A program made the position numbers and the translations under genes. Below the pieces are notes generated by a model. The model did not search any database. It saw only the letters and a list, made by a program, of their open reading frames with translations, and was not told the origin of the DNA. This document shows positions 22,681-36,943 of a DNA stretch of 64,000 nt, piece after piece (the first letter of the stretch is position 1; each line of letters opens with the position of its first letter). The stretch spans positions 1 through 64,000 of the forward strand of contig JAJKFH010003532.1 of assembly GCA_023333565.1 (NCBI GenBank), read 5' to 3'. Source of the DNA: Puffinus mauretanicus (taxonomy: Eukaryota; Chordata; Aves; Procellariiformes; Procellariidae).

Positions 22681-25600
22681 TTCTAGTTGTTTCCACAGCA
22701 TACCAGACAGCAGCACTGTTTTAGAAGAAATGCACAGTGTCAAGTATAGACTCTGACACATGGTACTTATCTCTCATGTTTTCGTTTGAAGTAAGGAGAA
22801 ATCTAACATCTTGTAGTGGCAACATAAACTTGAACCCTGACAAGGTATTACCTGAGTAGGAGGTTCTAAACCAAATATAAACCTTCTACAAGAAAGTTGA
22901 AGTAGTTGATATAAATGAAAAGAAACATTGATATAAAAGAAAAGAAACTGCCCATAACTACTTGTAAGTAGAAAATGTTGCTCTGAGATGTAAATAGATA
23001 CTTTGCATTGAAATGAATGATCTTGACACCATATTGTCATAACTAATAGAACAAATGAAACACAAAATGTGGTGAAAAAATATCAGGTAGCAAAGTTTTT
23101 GTTTGAATGGAGTGCACTGGAGTCTATTGGTATTCATGAATTCATAAAACTTCACAGCTGCTCACTCAGCTTTGGCCAAATGAACATTTGTCATCATGCA
23201 TTTATTTTCTACTTCTTCCAGTCTTAAAACTAAGAATAAAGCTGAAGTACTTTGCAAATCCTCAGTGTATTGAGTTTATACCAATATTCTTCAAATGCTT
23301 TCTCAACCAGAGATTCATGAGTAAAAATTCATGAATAATCAAAAAGTGTAAGAAGTGAGGGTAGGATGGAAGTGGGATGAATGTAAAGAGGAAATTGGTA
23401 AGCATTACATTTTACTAAAGACTATCTAGCTCATTTGGTTTTGTTTCTGTATGTGTATGTTTGATCATCTGTTCAAGACACATCCCTAAATAAATCCAGA
23501 TACCTCTACTGAAGCCAGTTACACTTTATAGAAAACATAAGATAATCAAATCCTCATAAAACCTATAGAAATTTCCTGTTGGTGCTTTTATAAGTGGAAA
23601 TTGAAAGAAATAAAGATTACTTATATTTTTAATGCCATATTTATGAGGAGAGGAAGACTGGGGATGCATGAACCAGGCAGTTTTCATTATACCAAACTGT
23701 CCTGCTGGAGATACATGCCCCTTATCAGCTGTGAAAACACAGATAAGCAAACGTGAACTAGAGCTTTTATTGGACTGACAACTAATCATAAATCAACTTA
23801 CTCGAAGGGTTTTACAGATCAGTAGAACAAAGGCTTCTTAACCCTCTTTAAACAGATTTGATTAATAGAAAGAATTGTGCCTTATGGAAATTCCGAACAG
23901 GAGAATGAAGTCTGTTTTATGCTAAATATCTTCAAGGGGCTGCACTGAACACAGATGACTTCTCATTCGGTGAATGGGAATTCATGTGTATTTGTTCATG
24001 TGTAAATAATTCTACTGTTTTCACCTCCATTATTTTATTCTGATCAAGTGAAATTTTGGCTATATGGACAAAATGTAATCATGTTCATCTGTCAGGAAAC
24101 TTCTTTCTAATTTATGCAGCTATCAGAAATAAATTACGTTCTTCCCGAATTTGTTCCTCTTTTGCAGGTGCATGCTGGTCTGTATTACTGATAGCACTTT
24201 GGCATTTCCCCAATAGGATGAAATTTTATTCTTTGAAATAGGCAGACCTTTTCAAGGCCTTAAAAATGGAAAGGATATGAGACTTTAAAAAAGTTATTGT
24301 TCTTTGAGATACTAATAAACGATACATCAGCAACGCTACATACACTGACAGTCCTTGGCCCTGACAGCCAAGTTTAATTAATCCATCTAATTTATCGATC
24401 AATTTAGATGTAAAAACCCTTCAGAGCTAGAATTAGTCTTTCAGTCATTCTGAGTTATGAAGTACAATTTATTACATAACTTCCATAAGAGGGAAATTAA
24501 AAAAAAATATATATCAGTCATCTAAAACGTGCTATCCAGGCTGGTAAATTTGTTTCTAAAAGCTATACTGGACTCTTAAATTTACAGCAGTTTCTATTTC
24601 ACGTTAATTTGTAATGGAAACAACTCTGCGAGATTAATTAATTTCTATACTTTCTAAATGGTATGGGTAATAGGTAACTGCAGTGTTACTCATGTTAAAC
24701 GGCCACTCAGAGAAAGTGAAAGAAAAATCCCTGAGTTATCTAAAGTTTTATATTGTGTAATGACACAAATGGTTTACAGTACTTTCTCTGATACGCAAAA
24801 ATTCTCAAGAGAAACAATGAAACCACATGTTCCAATACACCTTGACACTTAAAATAGAACAGAGTTTGTAGTTTAAGAGAACTTGAGTCCCAGCAGTTTA
24901 ATGTACAGATGAGTCAAATAAATTGCTATGTCATGGCTCTTCAGAAAAAATAAGACATTTTCAAACATGCCTTTTATCGTGAACACTTATCTGTGATTCA
25001 GTTCCAAAGACCATTCCACCAGAACAAGATAGCTTCAAGTATCGTAAGCAATCTTAACGATATATATGAAGATGCAATATAAATGTTTACCACACACACA
25101 CACATTTACATATTAGATTAACAGAAAGATAGACAGATAGCATTTTTAAAAAAATATGTATAACTTTCAGCACTTCGATTTAATTCATGGAATTATTTCA
25201 GCCTACACTAGTGTCTTAGTCGCCAACCTGCCTCATACTCTCATAGCAACACCTAAATCTCTGCAAGTCCACCAGCAGAAACTTGAGTCTGAATTGCACT
25301 TTGTCTTGGTTTTTTATGCCTTTCTGTGCTGAAATAGCAAAAGAGGAGTCATGTTACTTACTTCTCTCACAGTTAACCTCTACAAGATACCTAAATACTT
25401 ATTTAAGTATGAATTTACCCTGTGTCAAGACATGACTCTAGCACCAGTAATGACTCCTTCCTTTAAAATAAAGCTCATATTTCTCCCACACCTAGAAAGA
25501 AAATAACTTTTTTAAAGCACTGTGAGATTTCAGTGAGGCTGGTATTATAGAAATGCAGAACTGTAGATACATTATTCTCCATTTGATGTGAAACATTATT

Positions 25601-28600
25601 GGGATTTCTTTTATCCTAGCAGACTATTCAACTTGAAGAAAATGTGTCAGAAATATAGCATAGTATAGAAAAATCATCTCCCTCCATATGTTCTCTTAAT
25701 TACTTCATTATTCTTTTCAAGATCTGTGAACAAAAAGGAAATGATATGTTGCATATTTGAAAATTTGATGACAGTAAGTGTTGTGAACACAAAGTGAAAG
25801 ACTGGTAGCATGGCACTTGGTAACAATGAAGAGCATCCAAGTCAGCAAAATGTCTGAAAAAAACAGGAAATAGAGGATAAAAGTATGAATGCATACAAGC
25901 ACAACTTTGCTTTGCATCTTGAAAGAACCAATCTATCAGAACTGTCTACAGATTCAAGCTCTGTTAACATTATTACATGAAACAATGCAGAATTATGACA
26001 GGATTAACTAAATAACATATAGGAGAATTGCATATACACACATATTTTCCCAGTGGTTGGATTTAAAGTAGCCTGGTTAGATATTGCTCTGCACAATCCC
26101 ACCTTACATCCCTGCAAGTCAAGCAGATCAACTGACAATCAGGAAAGGATATCACTTATAGTGTCCACACATGAGCAAGACAATTTCTTTCATTTCAGAC
26201 CATCAGCCTACAGCCCTTTTTTTACTCCTTTGGAAGCCATTTTATATAAGTTTCCGTAAGATGACTGGAGGAAGGAGAAATGCTGTTCACTTGATAGAAT
26301 AACAGAAATTTGAGACAATTTTGCATGCAAACTGAGTTTAAGCTTGATTTTTTTTTTAAACAAAATTTACAGCAACTTTAATTGTTTAGAAAAATAGATT
26401 TCCCTGACTTATAATCACTCGCATTTGGAGAGTGGGGATGTGGGAAGGGCATGGCTAAGTAATCATTTAATTAAATGTATCTTTTACTTAATTGAACATA
26501 AAGTAGAGTCCTGCATCATAAGCTATTCTGTCTGTCTCTGCTTTTTTCAGGGACCATCTAAAATAATCATCTGGATTTATTTAACATTTAAAATCAGAAA
26601 GAAAAGCATTTTGTTTTTTTTTTCTTAATAACTACGCTCTGACACAAAATTTCAGTTAAAGCAAGATAAGCAACATCTTTGATACACTAGTTAGCACTCT
26701 TCACATAACAGGTAGAGAGACCTTTAGCACTGTGCAGGTTGTTAAAGGATTTCCTCTGCTCTAGGAAAGATGCAGTTATATGACAGAAAGTAAAGGCCAG
26801 AGGTAGTTTTCAAAGGCATCCCTAAAAGAACTGGATGACTTTGTACTTCTAGTTATATAACAGATTTACTTAACAGCCTTAAGCATGTGAGAGTGGATGA
26901 AATTCTGCTTTCTTTGAGGCATTTTCCTTCACTGAATTGTTTCCACAGAAGCTAGGAAGAAACTGTGGGATGCATCCTTTTGAAAGGGAGTCTACAAGGT
27001 AAAAAGGAAAATCATTCCAATAGAAAAGGGAGCCAGGAAGAAGAAAGGAACTTTACCTTCTGAAGGAGGGTCCTGCTCAGAGCAAAGCCAGAGGAGTGCC
27101 CGCATGGCTCTGTGCAGCCAGGTTCCAGCTGTACCTGGTGTGCTCCAAGGTTGCCTGGACTCGTACCAGCCTCCAATGGTAGACTGCCATTGGAATAACA
27201 CTGGACTTAGGTTCCAAGTCCTTCATATGTAAATATGTGTGTAATCTACTACATACTGATAGCATAAACGCTCAAGTTGGCAAAAATCACTGGGGCTGTG
27301 AGGGAGAGAAAAACCCAGAGCAGAATGTCAGAGGCTGGGGTTCAGGTGTGTGTAAAGCAAGGCAAAGGTGGATTTACATCTGAAATCTTGCCATCACAGG
27401 TAAATCTTCTAATCACTTATCTTTTTTAATGGACTGTGTCTTTCTCTTTTCTTCCTTTATGTCATACTTTTCTTTCTCTAGCCTTCAGCTTCCAACCATT
27501 GCCATTTGTTCAAAATGTATGCATTTCTATATGAAGTGTCAGGAAAAGCAGAACTTGCCTACAGAAGTTGGTCAACAAGTAGACATTCTAGATCAGTTAA
27601 TGAAACAAAATAATAAGAGCAATCAGGTATAGTTGCACTACTCCATAAAACATCATTCAGTTGTTACAGTTGTTTGGATATCCTCTGAAGTCAGAGCAAA
27701 CCACTACACCTGTGTCCTTTCATACAATATGTAGAGATTATCACAGCCCTTTAAAAAGTGATTCTGGATTCTGTGGTAAAAGCTGGAGGGAAAAAAATTC
27801 TCGATCTTACCATACTTTATATATATAAGCAATGAATATCATATGCCCCAAATAAATTTGCTGTGCTCTTTACTAGTCACTATGTTAATACAAGCAATAA
27901 ATTGTAGACTAATAAATGAAGGTTTAGAATTAAAATACTTTATCTTAAATAGTCAGTGTGTCTTTCAGGATGCAATGATTCAAGTCTCCATCACTTTTAC
28001 TCTTTTCCTTGGAATAACAATAATGGAAGGAGGAGGAGAAGAGGCAGAAGACAGCCAAAGGCAGGGAGAAAGTAAGATCGCATTTTGGTTTCAGAACCCT
28101 TAGGGGATTGCGTTCTCTCAAAAACACAAGACTAATCACAACAACTACTGAGTAACTACCAACTACTATTATTGTTAACACATTACAAACCTAAGTTAAA
28201 AAATATTGGTTTTCTTTTAATTGTAACAGATCAGCCTAGGAATATTTTAAGGCAGAGGAGTAACCTACTAGCCCTATCGTGCTTACCAAAATTAGAAGAT
28301 TGGATAATAAATATTGCAAGATATTAAATTATTACACTAATATGGTCCAACAGAAATTCTTCTTGATATGGAGAAAAAAGCCATTTAAAATCTAAAGGAA
28401 AAAGTCATAGGAAAAATGGAAACTGAATTTCCATTTTAGAATAAACTATCAGTACCACTAAAAACTTTTTTAAAGTGACAATAAAGAAAGAAAATTTTTA
28501 AATCCTGTGTTATACAATGTAAAATATTGGTACTGGTTCATTAGTATATAGCAGATTGCACAAATATACTATTTTACTCTTTTTTTGGTATTTTAAACAG

Positions 28601-29025
28601 TAGCATTAGGAAAGAGGTACTCAAAATAACATTTAATCCAAACATGTCTGTTTGACATGAAACACTCCAAAGCACAATTTTTCCACAAATTGTATCCAGT
28701 GTTTTTCAAGTTAATTCTGCTGTTGATACTCTCATTTTTGACAATGAAGTCATGAGCTAGTGGAATAGTTTATATCCTCAGAAAAATCAAATTTTGTATT
28801 TATGAACAGCATATTTATTTAACTAGTGCATTAGCTCTTGTTTAACATTTATTTCCTGGTTATTTTTTTATTTCTAATCCACACACATATAAACAGATTT
28901 TATGTGTCCCCTTACAATATATTGCCTCCTGCTACCAGCTCTCAATTGTGCGCTTTGGTAATATAGTTCTGGCTAGTAGCAGCACTCTGCCTCTTTTGCT
29001 TGTTGTTACTTAAAAACCATCTATG

Positions 29026-29092
29026 GAAAAAACAAAAACAAAACCAACCAACCACCCAACCAAAAAAAACCAAACCCACAACCCCCTCTCCC
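29026..29092. repeat. A/C-rich low-complexity run (CCAA/CAAA repeats)
   Basis: Nearly pure A and C on the plus strand, with several CCAA units and A runs. It is the approximate reverse complement of the G/T run at 6,388-6,478 in composition and unit type. It explains the odd Trp/Phe/Gly-rich part of the 106-codon minus frame at 28,942-29,262. Confidence 0.85.
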
Positions 29093-29744
29093 AAAATAAT
29101 ATTAACAGTAAAAAAGTGCTGAGAAAAAATTATTTCTGAATATAATGAGATGAGAATGGGATAATCAAAGATGTAGTTCAGAAAGTGTCTTAGACATGTT
29201 CTTAATTTTAAGTAACTAAAAAAAAAGAAAAAAACTATTAAAGAAAAGAAGGAAGGGAGCACAACTTAATAAGGAATCCAATACTTTACCTCCATATAAC
29301 CATCATTTTGTCACAAATATCTAGACATGGGAGAATATTAACTCTAGGAAATAACAAAGAAGTTACATTATTTTATCTGCGTGTTAGAACAGTAGCTTTA
29401 AGAAGAATTCTTAACTAAGGAGCAGCACAGTGAGTATTAAGCAGAGCTACTACCCACTTTAAGGAAAATACAGTCAAGGGAATTGTGAAGATAAGTGAAC
29501 GCATTCTTTTATGATGGCAGACGTCCACACCAACTTACACATCAGGATTAAAACAGTCAATGTCCTTGGAGAAGCTGAGCTGACAGTTATCAAGGACAGC
29601 GTAGAAAGTGATAAGCCTTCCGTTGCTTACACAGAAGTCTAAGATGAAAGAAAAATGACATGGTGAAAAAAGCTAGTGTTTTCTTCTTCATTTTTGATGT
29701 TTCAGTTACCATGATGGGATCCTCTTTCATAGGGCATTACATGA

Positions 29745-29871
29745 GATACATACATACATATATATAAACACACATGTGTATATAATACATACAAATATAA
29801 TACATATGCATTTACATAAAAATGCATGTTCTATATTACATATAATACATACATATATATTTTATATACAT
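29745..29871. repeat. Impure (ATAC/TATA) microsatellite
   Basis: A run of about 125 bases built from TACA, TATA and ACAC units, including ACATACATACATATATATA and a later TAATACATACATATATAT. It is interrupted, so it is likely old and moderately stable. Alternating purine-pyrimidine sequence of this kind is prone to length polymorphism. Confidence 0.85.
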
Positions 29872-31093
29872 TTTTTTCTCAATATTGCTTTTCTCCTCCA
29901 TGTTAGCTTCTAAATTCCAAGGTCTCTTATGAGTAAGTATTCACCCAAAAAAAAAAGTGATACTGTTCTGAAGCAAGAAAATGTAAGGTTCATTAACAGT
30001 CTATGTAGATTCAAGAGAAACAATCAACATAACATATATGACTTCTTATTTAGATAAAATGAAATTATAATTTCCACTCTTTGTGTTAGAAAGAAAAAAA
30101 AAATGTATACATTATGTATACATAAAATGCCTTTGAGAGATCAAGAAAAGTGCCATCAAACAACCTCTATTTTATTAATGTTAGGTATTAGTTGCGTGAA
30201 ACCTCGTTCCACTGCTACTACCAGAAGGAATTCATTGAAATGTCATTTTTGGGCCTTTGCCCTTGAGTCTTTATTTAAAGGCTCAGTCTTCATGACTTCA
30301 GTGTAAAGTCTAAACAGGGGCCTTCTAATTGTTAAACTTGGTTAAAGTTTGGATAAGTATGTATTAGAAGTAGTTATTTATTCTTCAGTAATGTCTGATT
30401 GGGATTTGAACTATTTTTTAATTAAAATAAATTTGGTAATTCATCCTATATACTAGAACATTAGAAATACATATATATAGAGAGAAACACATTCATATAC
30501 AGTATAATACATTGCTACTCATTTTCCACATACTATTGCTTTACCAAGTCTAATATCAATTCATTCTTCTTAATACAATGCCTGTAGTTACATATATTCC
30601 TGGGTTTTTTCCCATTGTTTTGGAGACTGGCTTATCCTAAGAGGGATTTATAATTAAATTACAAATTAATATTTAAGAAACTTTATTACTATAACACACA
30701 AACTCCTAACATTTACTGGGTAAAGCTAAAACCAAACACACTATTTTAAATTAATCTAGTTCTTTTTGGAGCAATTATAAAATTCAGTAGTAATTTTTGT
30801 ATTGGACACTGGACATTTAATATGTTCCAAACATAGGCCAATGAGTAATCAGAATTTCTGTAAAGAAGGATTTCTTCACATTAAGGTGGTTCTTTGAAAA
30901 AGGCAGGTACCATATTAGAAAAATGAGATTGCAGAAATACTAGATTTAGTGAAAATATGGAATAATAACACATAAAGAAAAATATTGATAGTCTCGTTTT
31001 AATAGATTCAGAATACATATGTGCCTGTGCTACATAAGATTGAAATGGAAAAGGTAGGGCCAAATAAGGGAAAATGAATCATATTGACTTGTA

Positions 31094-31187
31094 AAAATTT
31101 AATTTAGTTTAATCTAATTTAATTTAATCTTATTTTATTTTATTAATTTAATTTAACTTCATTTTATTTTATTTTATTTTATTTTTA
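31094..31187. repeat. (TTTTA/TTTAA)n pentanucleotide repeat
   Basis: The run starts with AATTTAGTTTAATCTAATTT-type degenerate units and ends in five or more perfect ATTTT units at 31,160-31,185. The purest units are at the right end, so recent expansion probably happened there. Confidence 0.88.
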
Positions 31188-33557
31188 CAGTGAAGGAAAA
31201 CTACCCAACTTCCAAAAACTATTTTGTTTTGTTTTGATTTTCCTTTAAAATATTATGGAAGAACATATTATGGCATGAGTTTGACATATGAGAGCATCAA
31301 TGATCTGAGTTTCTCCTTTTCATCTCAAGCAGTAATTGGAATGACTAACATATATAAAAAATCTGGTGTTAGTAAAGATCTGAAAGTCAATCATCTTAGC
31401 TCCAGAGATATTTAAGCGGATATTTTTGTATTGCCTTAAGCTATTTGGAATAAAGTAACATTCTAATCATAAGTAACAAAGTTGTTACGAAGCATCTTCT
31501 GCACAGCCATCTCACCAAACATGTTTCTGAAGTATTGCTGTCATTGCAGGAGATTGCCATAGATCATCATCACTAACATTTCTGGAAAGGCTTCTGTTGA
31601 GTGTGCATGAAGCAAAATGCACAGCAGAACCACAAGTGGCAACTTAAGTTTATTCTTCACTGAAGAGAGATGCATTTTGCTTGCATATTTTACCAGAAGA
31701 ATATAGAATTCATTCTCAACATGCTCTTAAGTTATTTGTTTCTTCCTAACATTATTAATGTATTAATTAATCACAATGATGTCAGACATATCATCTAAGC
31801 TGGTGCAAAACAGCAGAGAAGGCTATAATGAAACATATTCTATCACTATGAACTAGCACAGTGTAAGAGATAATCAGGCTTTGATAGGCATGCTGCCTAG
31901 AATATAGTTTACATTAGATGTTCCTTTGCCAGTGTATCTGAGCCCGTAACTGCTTGAATATAAATCACTTTGGGTGAAATATCAACAGCACTGATAGATC
32001 CCTCGAGCTCCGATTCTTATATCAGGAGTCAAATCATCAGTTGTTCCATATAGGCTTAGCTGACTTTAGAGAACAGATCCCTACACCAAGGGACTACTGT
32101 ACATTCCCACTCTCTTCATAATGTAGCCCTCTACATACATTTTTCCCCCAATACCAACCTGAAACAGAATTTATTTCCCTGCAGATAATTTCTCTTAGCA
32201 GTTGTATATACACAGAAACAGGATAATTTTTTTTCTCTTTATAGATGTAGAACCTAGCACAATGAAGTTGTTACACTTGACTATGACAGCAGTACAATGA
32301 CACCACGGAAGTATTTTTCCAATTTCTTATCCCATGAGAGAGCAGCAAAATCAAAGCAAAATTGTACAATCCATTAACAATTTAAGGTTTTTATTTGTTC
32401 CTAAAAAAACTTTCATATACGTTTGAATATCACATTATTTTCTCCTACATTACTTCTTCTAAGTCAGAATATATTTACACTAATATTTAATAACTGAAGA
32501 AAAATACTATTAATATTTTCCTGTGTTATTATTCTAGGGTGCTTATCAGCAACTGTAGATGCTTGTATACAGGTATAAAAACGGTTCCATTGTGTAGTCT
32601 TGTAGTCCAAAATTACGCAAAACAAATTATCTTAAAACCAAGTGAATTTTCTGGTTTTATTTTTTTTTACTTTTTGACACTCAACATGATAAAATTGAAA
32701 AAGAAAATGATAAAATATGAGTACGAAAAAAAAAGTTTCAAATATGCTTTTGTTTGGCCATGATAAAGCTATACTGGGACAGTGATAGATTAGGTTTACA
32801 CCAAGCACATCTGAGAAGCAAAGACTATCAGAATTACTCATCTGTTGCATTTCCAATTTTCAAGATTTCAATGCTATGACAAGCAAAAGCTAGACTGTCC
32901 TTTTCAAAACCTTTTGGAAATCCCTCACCCTGAATCTGCCTCGTTGTTTTCCTCAGCTACATCACAAGGAGAACTCTGGCATTTCATTTACAAAAAAAGA
33001 AATACATCACATGTTAAGTACAGGAATTGAAAGAAATTGAAGTAAACTGAATCAAAGTAGAACATTAAAACAATATGCAAGACCATTGGAAAAACACAAT
33101 CCTGTCACAGAGAAGCTTGCACGAACCATGATGACCTTACTCTTCATGCTGGGTACTTTGTCATACAGCAGAATACCGCGCTGTGCTACTCCAGGTTTGG
33201 AATTTTCATCTTTTGTTTTCCAGATTAAGGTGATTTATTTGTCCTGGTGGTGATGTACCAGGATTGGAGTTCTGCACTCAATTAATTTCAGCAGTTATTG
33301 AGGCCAGCCCTATGTCTCTGGAATTTTCTTTTTGGTATTCTCCCATCTACAAAATGAGTAAGAGTTTAATTTCACGAAAGAATGCTAGCCAGAGAAATAA
33401 AAAATGACTGTCATTAGAGAAGAGATAAAACCAAAAGGTCTGTTAGTGAGGAAGAAAGGAAAGGCAGAATAAAGAGAAACAGAACTGCAGGACCTAAGGA
33501 CGTATCAGGCCACTCAGGAAAGTTAAACATGTGGAAGAGAGACTTCTAAATTTTCAC

Positions 33558-33577
33558 TTTTTTTTTTTTTTTTTTTT
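33558..33577. repeat. Homopolymer run of 20 T
   Basis: Twenty consecutive T follow TTTTCAC. No element body adjoins it on the left. It could be a slippage product or the minus-strand tail of a lost retrocopy; no retrocopy sequence is recognised beside it. Confidence 0.9.
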
Positions 33578-33589
33578 GCATTATTCAAA

Positions 33590-33675
33590 TGAATATAGAT
33601 CCCTGTTATAATGTGGTAGACGAGGATAAGGAAAAGGTACTCCCTACCCCAAAGACTTTGCACAATATATAGAAT
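33590..33675. repeat. Possible ancient amniote repeat remnant
   Basis: GATCCCTGTTATAATGTGGT followed 40 bases later by ACTCCCTACCCCAAAGACTT and GCACAAT. This resembles the same remembered repeat motif as at 3,688-3,716 and 44,845-44,882, and here the upstream 'gaccccattgtgctagg'-like part may also be present. It is the best of the three matches, but still heavily diverged. Confidence 0.35.
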
Positions 33676-33968
33676 TAAACATTTCAATTAACAAACAAAC
33701 CTAAACATCACATGTAATTTTGAATTATCTGTTTAGAGGACTAACAATAGTTCTGCAAAAAGGCTTTCAAATACAAACAAAAAAGAGTTTGTACAAAACA
33801 CAGAATCTCCCAACACTGAAAGAATATGAGGATGAACAGAGCTTTTTTTGTTCGTTAGCTTGTTTTTTGTTTAGGACATCTGTGTCTAGTATAATAAGCT
33901 GTATTGAAGAGACTCCTTACCGTAACAGAAATTTTATATTCATGAAATCCCAGGCTTATGTGTTATGA

Positions 33969-34002
33969 ATATACTTATGTATATACTTATGTATATACTT
34001 AT
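33969..34002. repeat. Three-unit 12-bp tandem repeat
   Basis: The unit ATATACTTATGT occurs at 33,969-33,980 and 33,981-33,992, with a third partial copy to 34,002. The copies are perfect, so this is probably a recent minisatellite-type expansion. Confidence 0.88.
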
Positions 34003-36943
34003 ACAAGGTACTAATCTGCTACCAGCCCACATACATCACACACAAGCTTGTCACCAAGATGGTGATTAATAGAGTGCTTCTTATTAGCATTGGACCACTA
34101 ACTTCTTCTGACTCATGTTGGCAGGTGTGCCTCTATTGCTGGAGGCAACTGCGATAAAGACAGGGAAATATAGAAGGAATCATTGAAACAGCCAGGTTTG
34201 GGAATGAAATTAGAGATTTACAATCTGTTATTATGATTTCAGCGATGAAGGAAATAAATCCAAGCATGTGAGTCTGAACTTTTGCACCATTCATAGCTCT
34301 TATCGGTATGAGAATGCAACCCGCTCAGAGTTTGGTGTTTTCACACAAGGGCATTGTGAAGCTTCATTGTTGCTTTTGATAGCACAGGGATTGTGAGACT
34401 CCATGTGGCTCTGCCCCAGTGGCAGCTCTCAAAAGCCCTACTGTCTCAGCTATGAGTCACTCAGACTGCCTCTGGCACTCAGAAAGGCTAAGTGGTGCTG
34501 ACGATACCATGACTCTTTGCCGTCCAGATGAGACCAGTCCTTCAGACTGAAGCAAAATGGGAAGAATGAAATGTGGTTTTGCTAGCATCCTCCTTACGTC
34601 TCACTGTACACACTATGCACCTAGGCAGGAAAAGCCAGAAACTGGCCTGGATGAGGAAATGAAAAGCAGAAAAACAACCACTTTTAACATGAAGAATGAA
34701 ATCATGATAAGCAACATATGATCTACCTACAAACCACGACGTATAAGCTATTCATAGTATTCTACTCTTATAAATACGTAGGAAAGAGTCTTCTGATGCA
34801 CATGGAGAGAGAACATCTCTCTGAATAATTCAAAATGGACTTTTAAATGCCAAGTTGATGCACAGTTGCCCTAGCTGGGCACAGGAAGCACTCGTTTGGC
34901 TGCCAGGAAGACCAATCACATGAGCAACAGCTGGAATTTACATGAAGTGTTAATCCTACAAATAGTAACAGATTCCACCAGTCTGTGGTTTTTCCTGTGA
35001 GATGCAGCAGACTGTTGGCACAGTAGACAAAGATGGTCACACTTCTCTCGCATGCTCAAGCTGTGCTTCACATATTGCCATATTGCCATTTCACAATGAA
35101 AAATAAACTGACATTACATAGAGTGCTGTGCAACCAAAGACGTTACTTATTGTAATTCTCTTTCTGAATTTTAAATTTTACATGGGAACACACAGTCATA
35201 TAGGCCTATATTTGCTTGGATATCTGAGGAAGTGCCACTGCATCTTTAGAAATGTTAACCCGATTAGTAAACTCCAAATGTCACAGGACTAAAAGAACAC
35301 TGTGAAAGCCTAGTATGTATAAATAATATACAGTTTGAGCTCATACCAAAAAAAAAAAAGTCCATCAAGCTCATGTGCAAAAAGGTGACTGAGATGGAAA
35401 GACTCCTAATTAACATACATCGCTGGTATACCATTATAGTCTTGTAATAAAGGAACTTCTTTACTGTTCAAAATTACTTTAGGATTTTATGTGCAAAATA
35501 TGTTCAAAAGAAACAGTTTTTGCACCCACACAAAAATTTTAAATGTATATTTAAAATGTATGTCAATTATAACCTAGGAAAAAGTTTAAATAGAAACTTT
35601 AATTTTTTTGTTCATTCATTTTTCTCATCATACAGGAAGGATAGTGGACACTTTTTTTTTTGTCCTTGCCCAAAGACAAAGAAATAATCAGGAGCGCTGG
35701 ATGGATAGACTTCTATTTACAACCATCAAATAAAAGCCGCTAACAGTTGCTTGCAGGCATGAAAGACACCTTTGGGATTAGCACTTTCTAAAATTCTTTT
35801 GGCTTAATAGACAAATGGCTGTTTATATACTATCTATAAGTTCATATTCCTCAAACACTTAAATCCTCTTACTCAGAGAAAAGGTACATGCTTTGTGATT
35901 ACATATCCATTGGCACACTTACCAAGTAAATCGTCATAAATAAAGTGGGAGAGGAGGAAGGTTGTATTTCAGGCTTGCAGATGTTACCTAAATTTGGGGC
36001 TAGATTTCAGTGACATCTCATACTTTTCCCCTCAAATATCTATTTGTTTTACACAAATTGATTGCATGTCCTATATTTGGCACTGAAACTTCTTTCCACT
36101 GTTCTTTGCAACACTATAGCAAACCAAAATGGAAAATATCACAAACTTCAATCACTAGGGTTTATCTGAATCTCAGACCTTGAGTTCCTGAAGTCAAATG
36201 ACCTGAAAAGAAAAGGAAGAAAAATGATGACAGACCTCTAATCTGGCTGAGAAGGAGAGAGAGAAGGAGGTGGCAGGGAAGAGGATGAGCCCCTATTGCA
36301 AGTCTAACAATGCATTTAGTCACTTGCACTTGGAAATATGGCGGAATGTAGGGATGAAGATGAAAAAAGGAGAGAGAGATTAAATGAAACCAGCCAAAAA
36401 TCCAATAGAATAAATAGAAAACAGCAGATTTATTTTAAGCTTGATATTTCTAACAAAAACTTTAATTTCCAGAGGTCTGTAAGATAATCACAGACTTTGA
36501 AAAAATACTGAGAGTCCACCAGTGTAGTATTTATTATGCACCTTAAATATAGGTATGCTTTCTCAAAAGATTAACAGACTGAATTGGGAAAGAGAAAATG
36601 TTCTTTGACAACTAGAGATATTGGGCAGAGTAGACAAAGCAATGCTGTATTCCTTCTACCTTTTTAAAAACTAACATATTATTAAAAAAATGTATTAGGG
36701 ATTAAATTATACTGGAAGAAATGTGTAAATGTAGTTTTATAATACTGTGGAGCACCATCTTCAGCTTTGAGAACAACCTAAAACTGTCAAAATGTGCTGT
36801 TTGCTGAGTTTATCAACAACTCATAAATCCTGAAACAGAAAAGGGTCATTAATATGGCAACATATACATAAAACTAGCTACAGGACAATTTTAAAATAAT
36901 TCGTATTTGAACTGGAAAATATTTTTAGGAGGAAAAAATTCCT

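Larger units (their letters stand above)
17040..29025. other. Long AT-rich noncoding stretch
   Basis: About 12 kb show no protein-like open frame above 90 codons and no recognisable young transposon. A short CA run lies at 25,090-25,104. The part near 18,300-18,560 is unusually rich in TAATTA-type strings. Two degraded ancient repeats are suspected at 21,404-21,468 and 22,440-22,680. A GC-richer part at about 27,060-27,190 has no recognisable identity. I see no tRNA-like or other RNA gene. Confidence 0.5.
29093..36943. other. AT-rich noncoding stretch with several simple repeats
   Basis: Unique AT-rich DNA interrupted by the microsatellites at 29,745-29,871, 31,094-31,187, 33,558-33,577 and 33,969-34,002. 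Two short frames with protein-like composition (29,511-29,642 and 33,128-33,253, plus strand) are too small to call genes and are given as findings. No transposon younger than the ancient scrap near 33,590-33,675 is recognised. Confidence 0.5.

Noticed and set aside
28942..29262. Minus-strand frame of 106 codons
   Set aside because: Runs through the A/C low-complexity tract and poly-A stretches; the product is low complexity.
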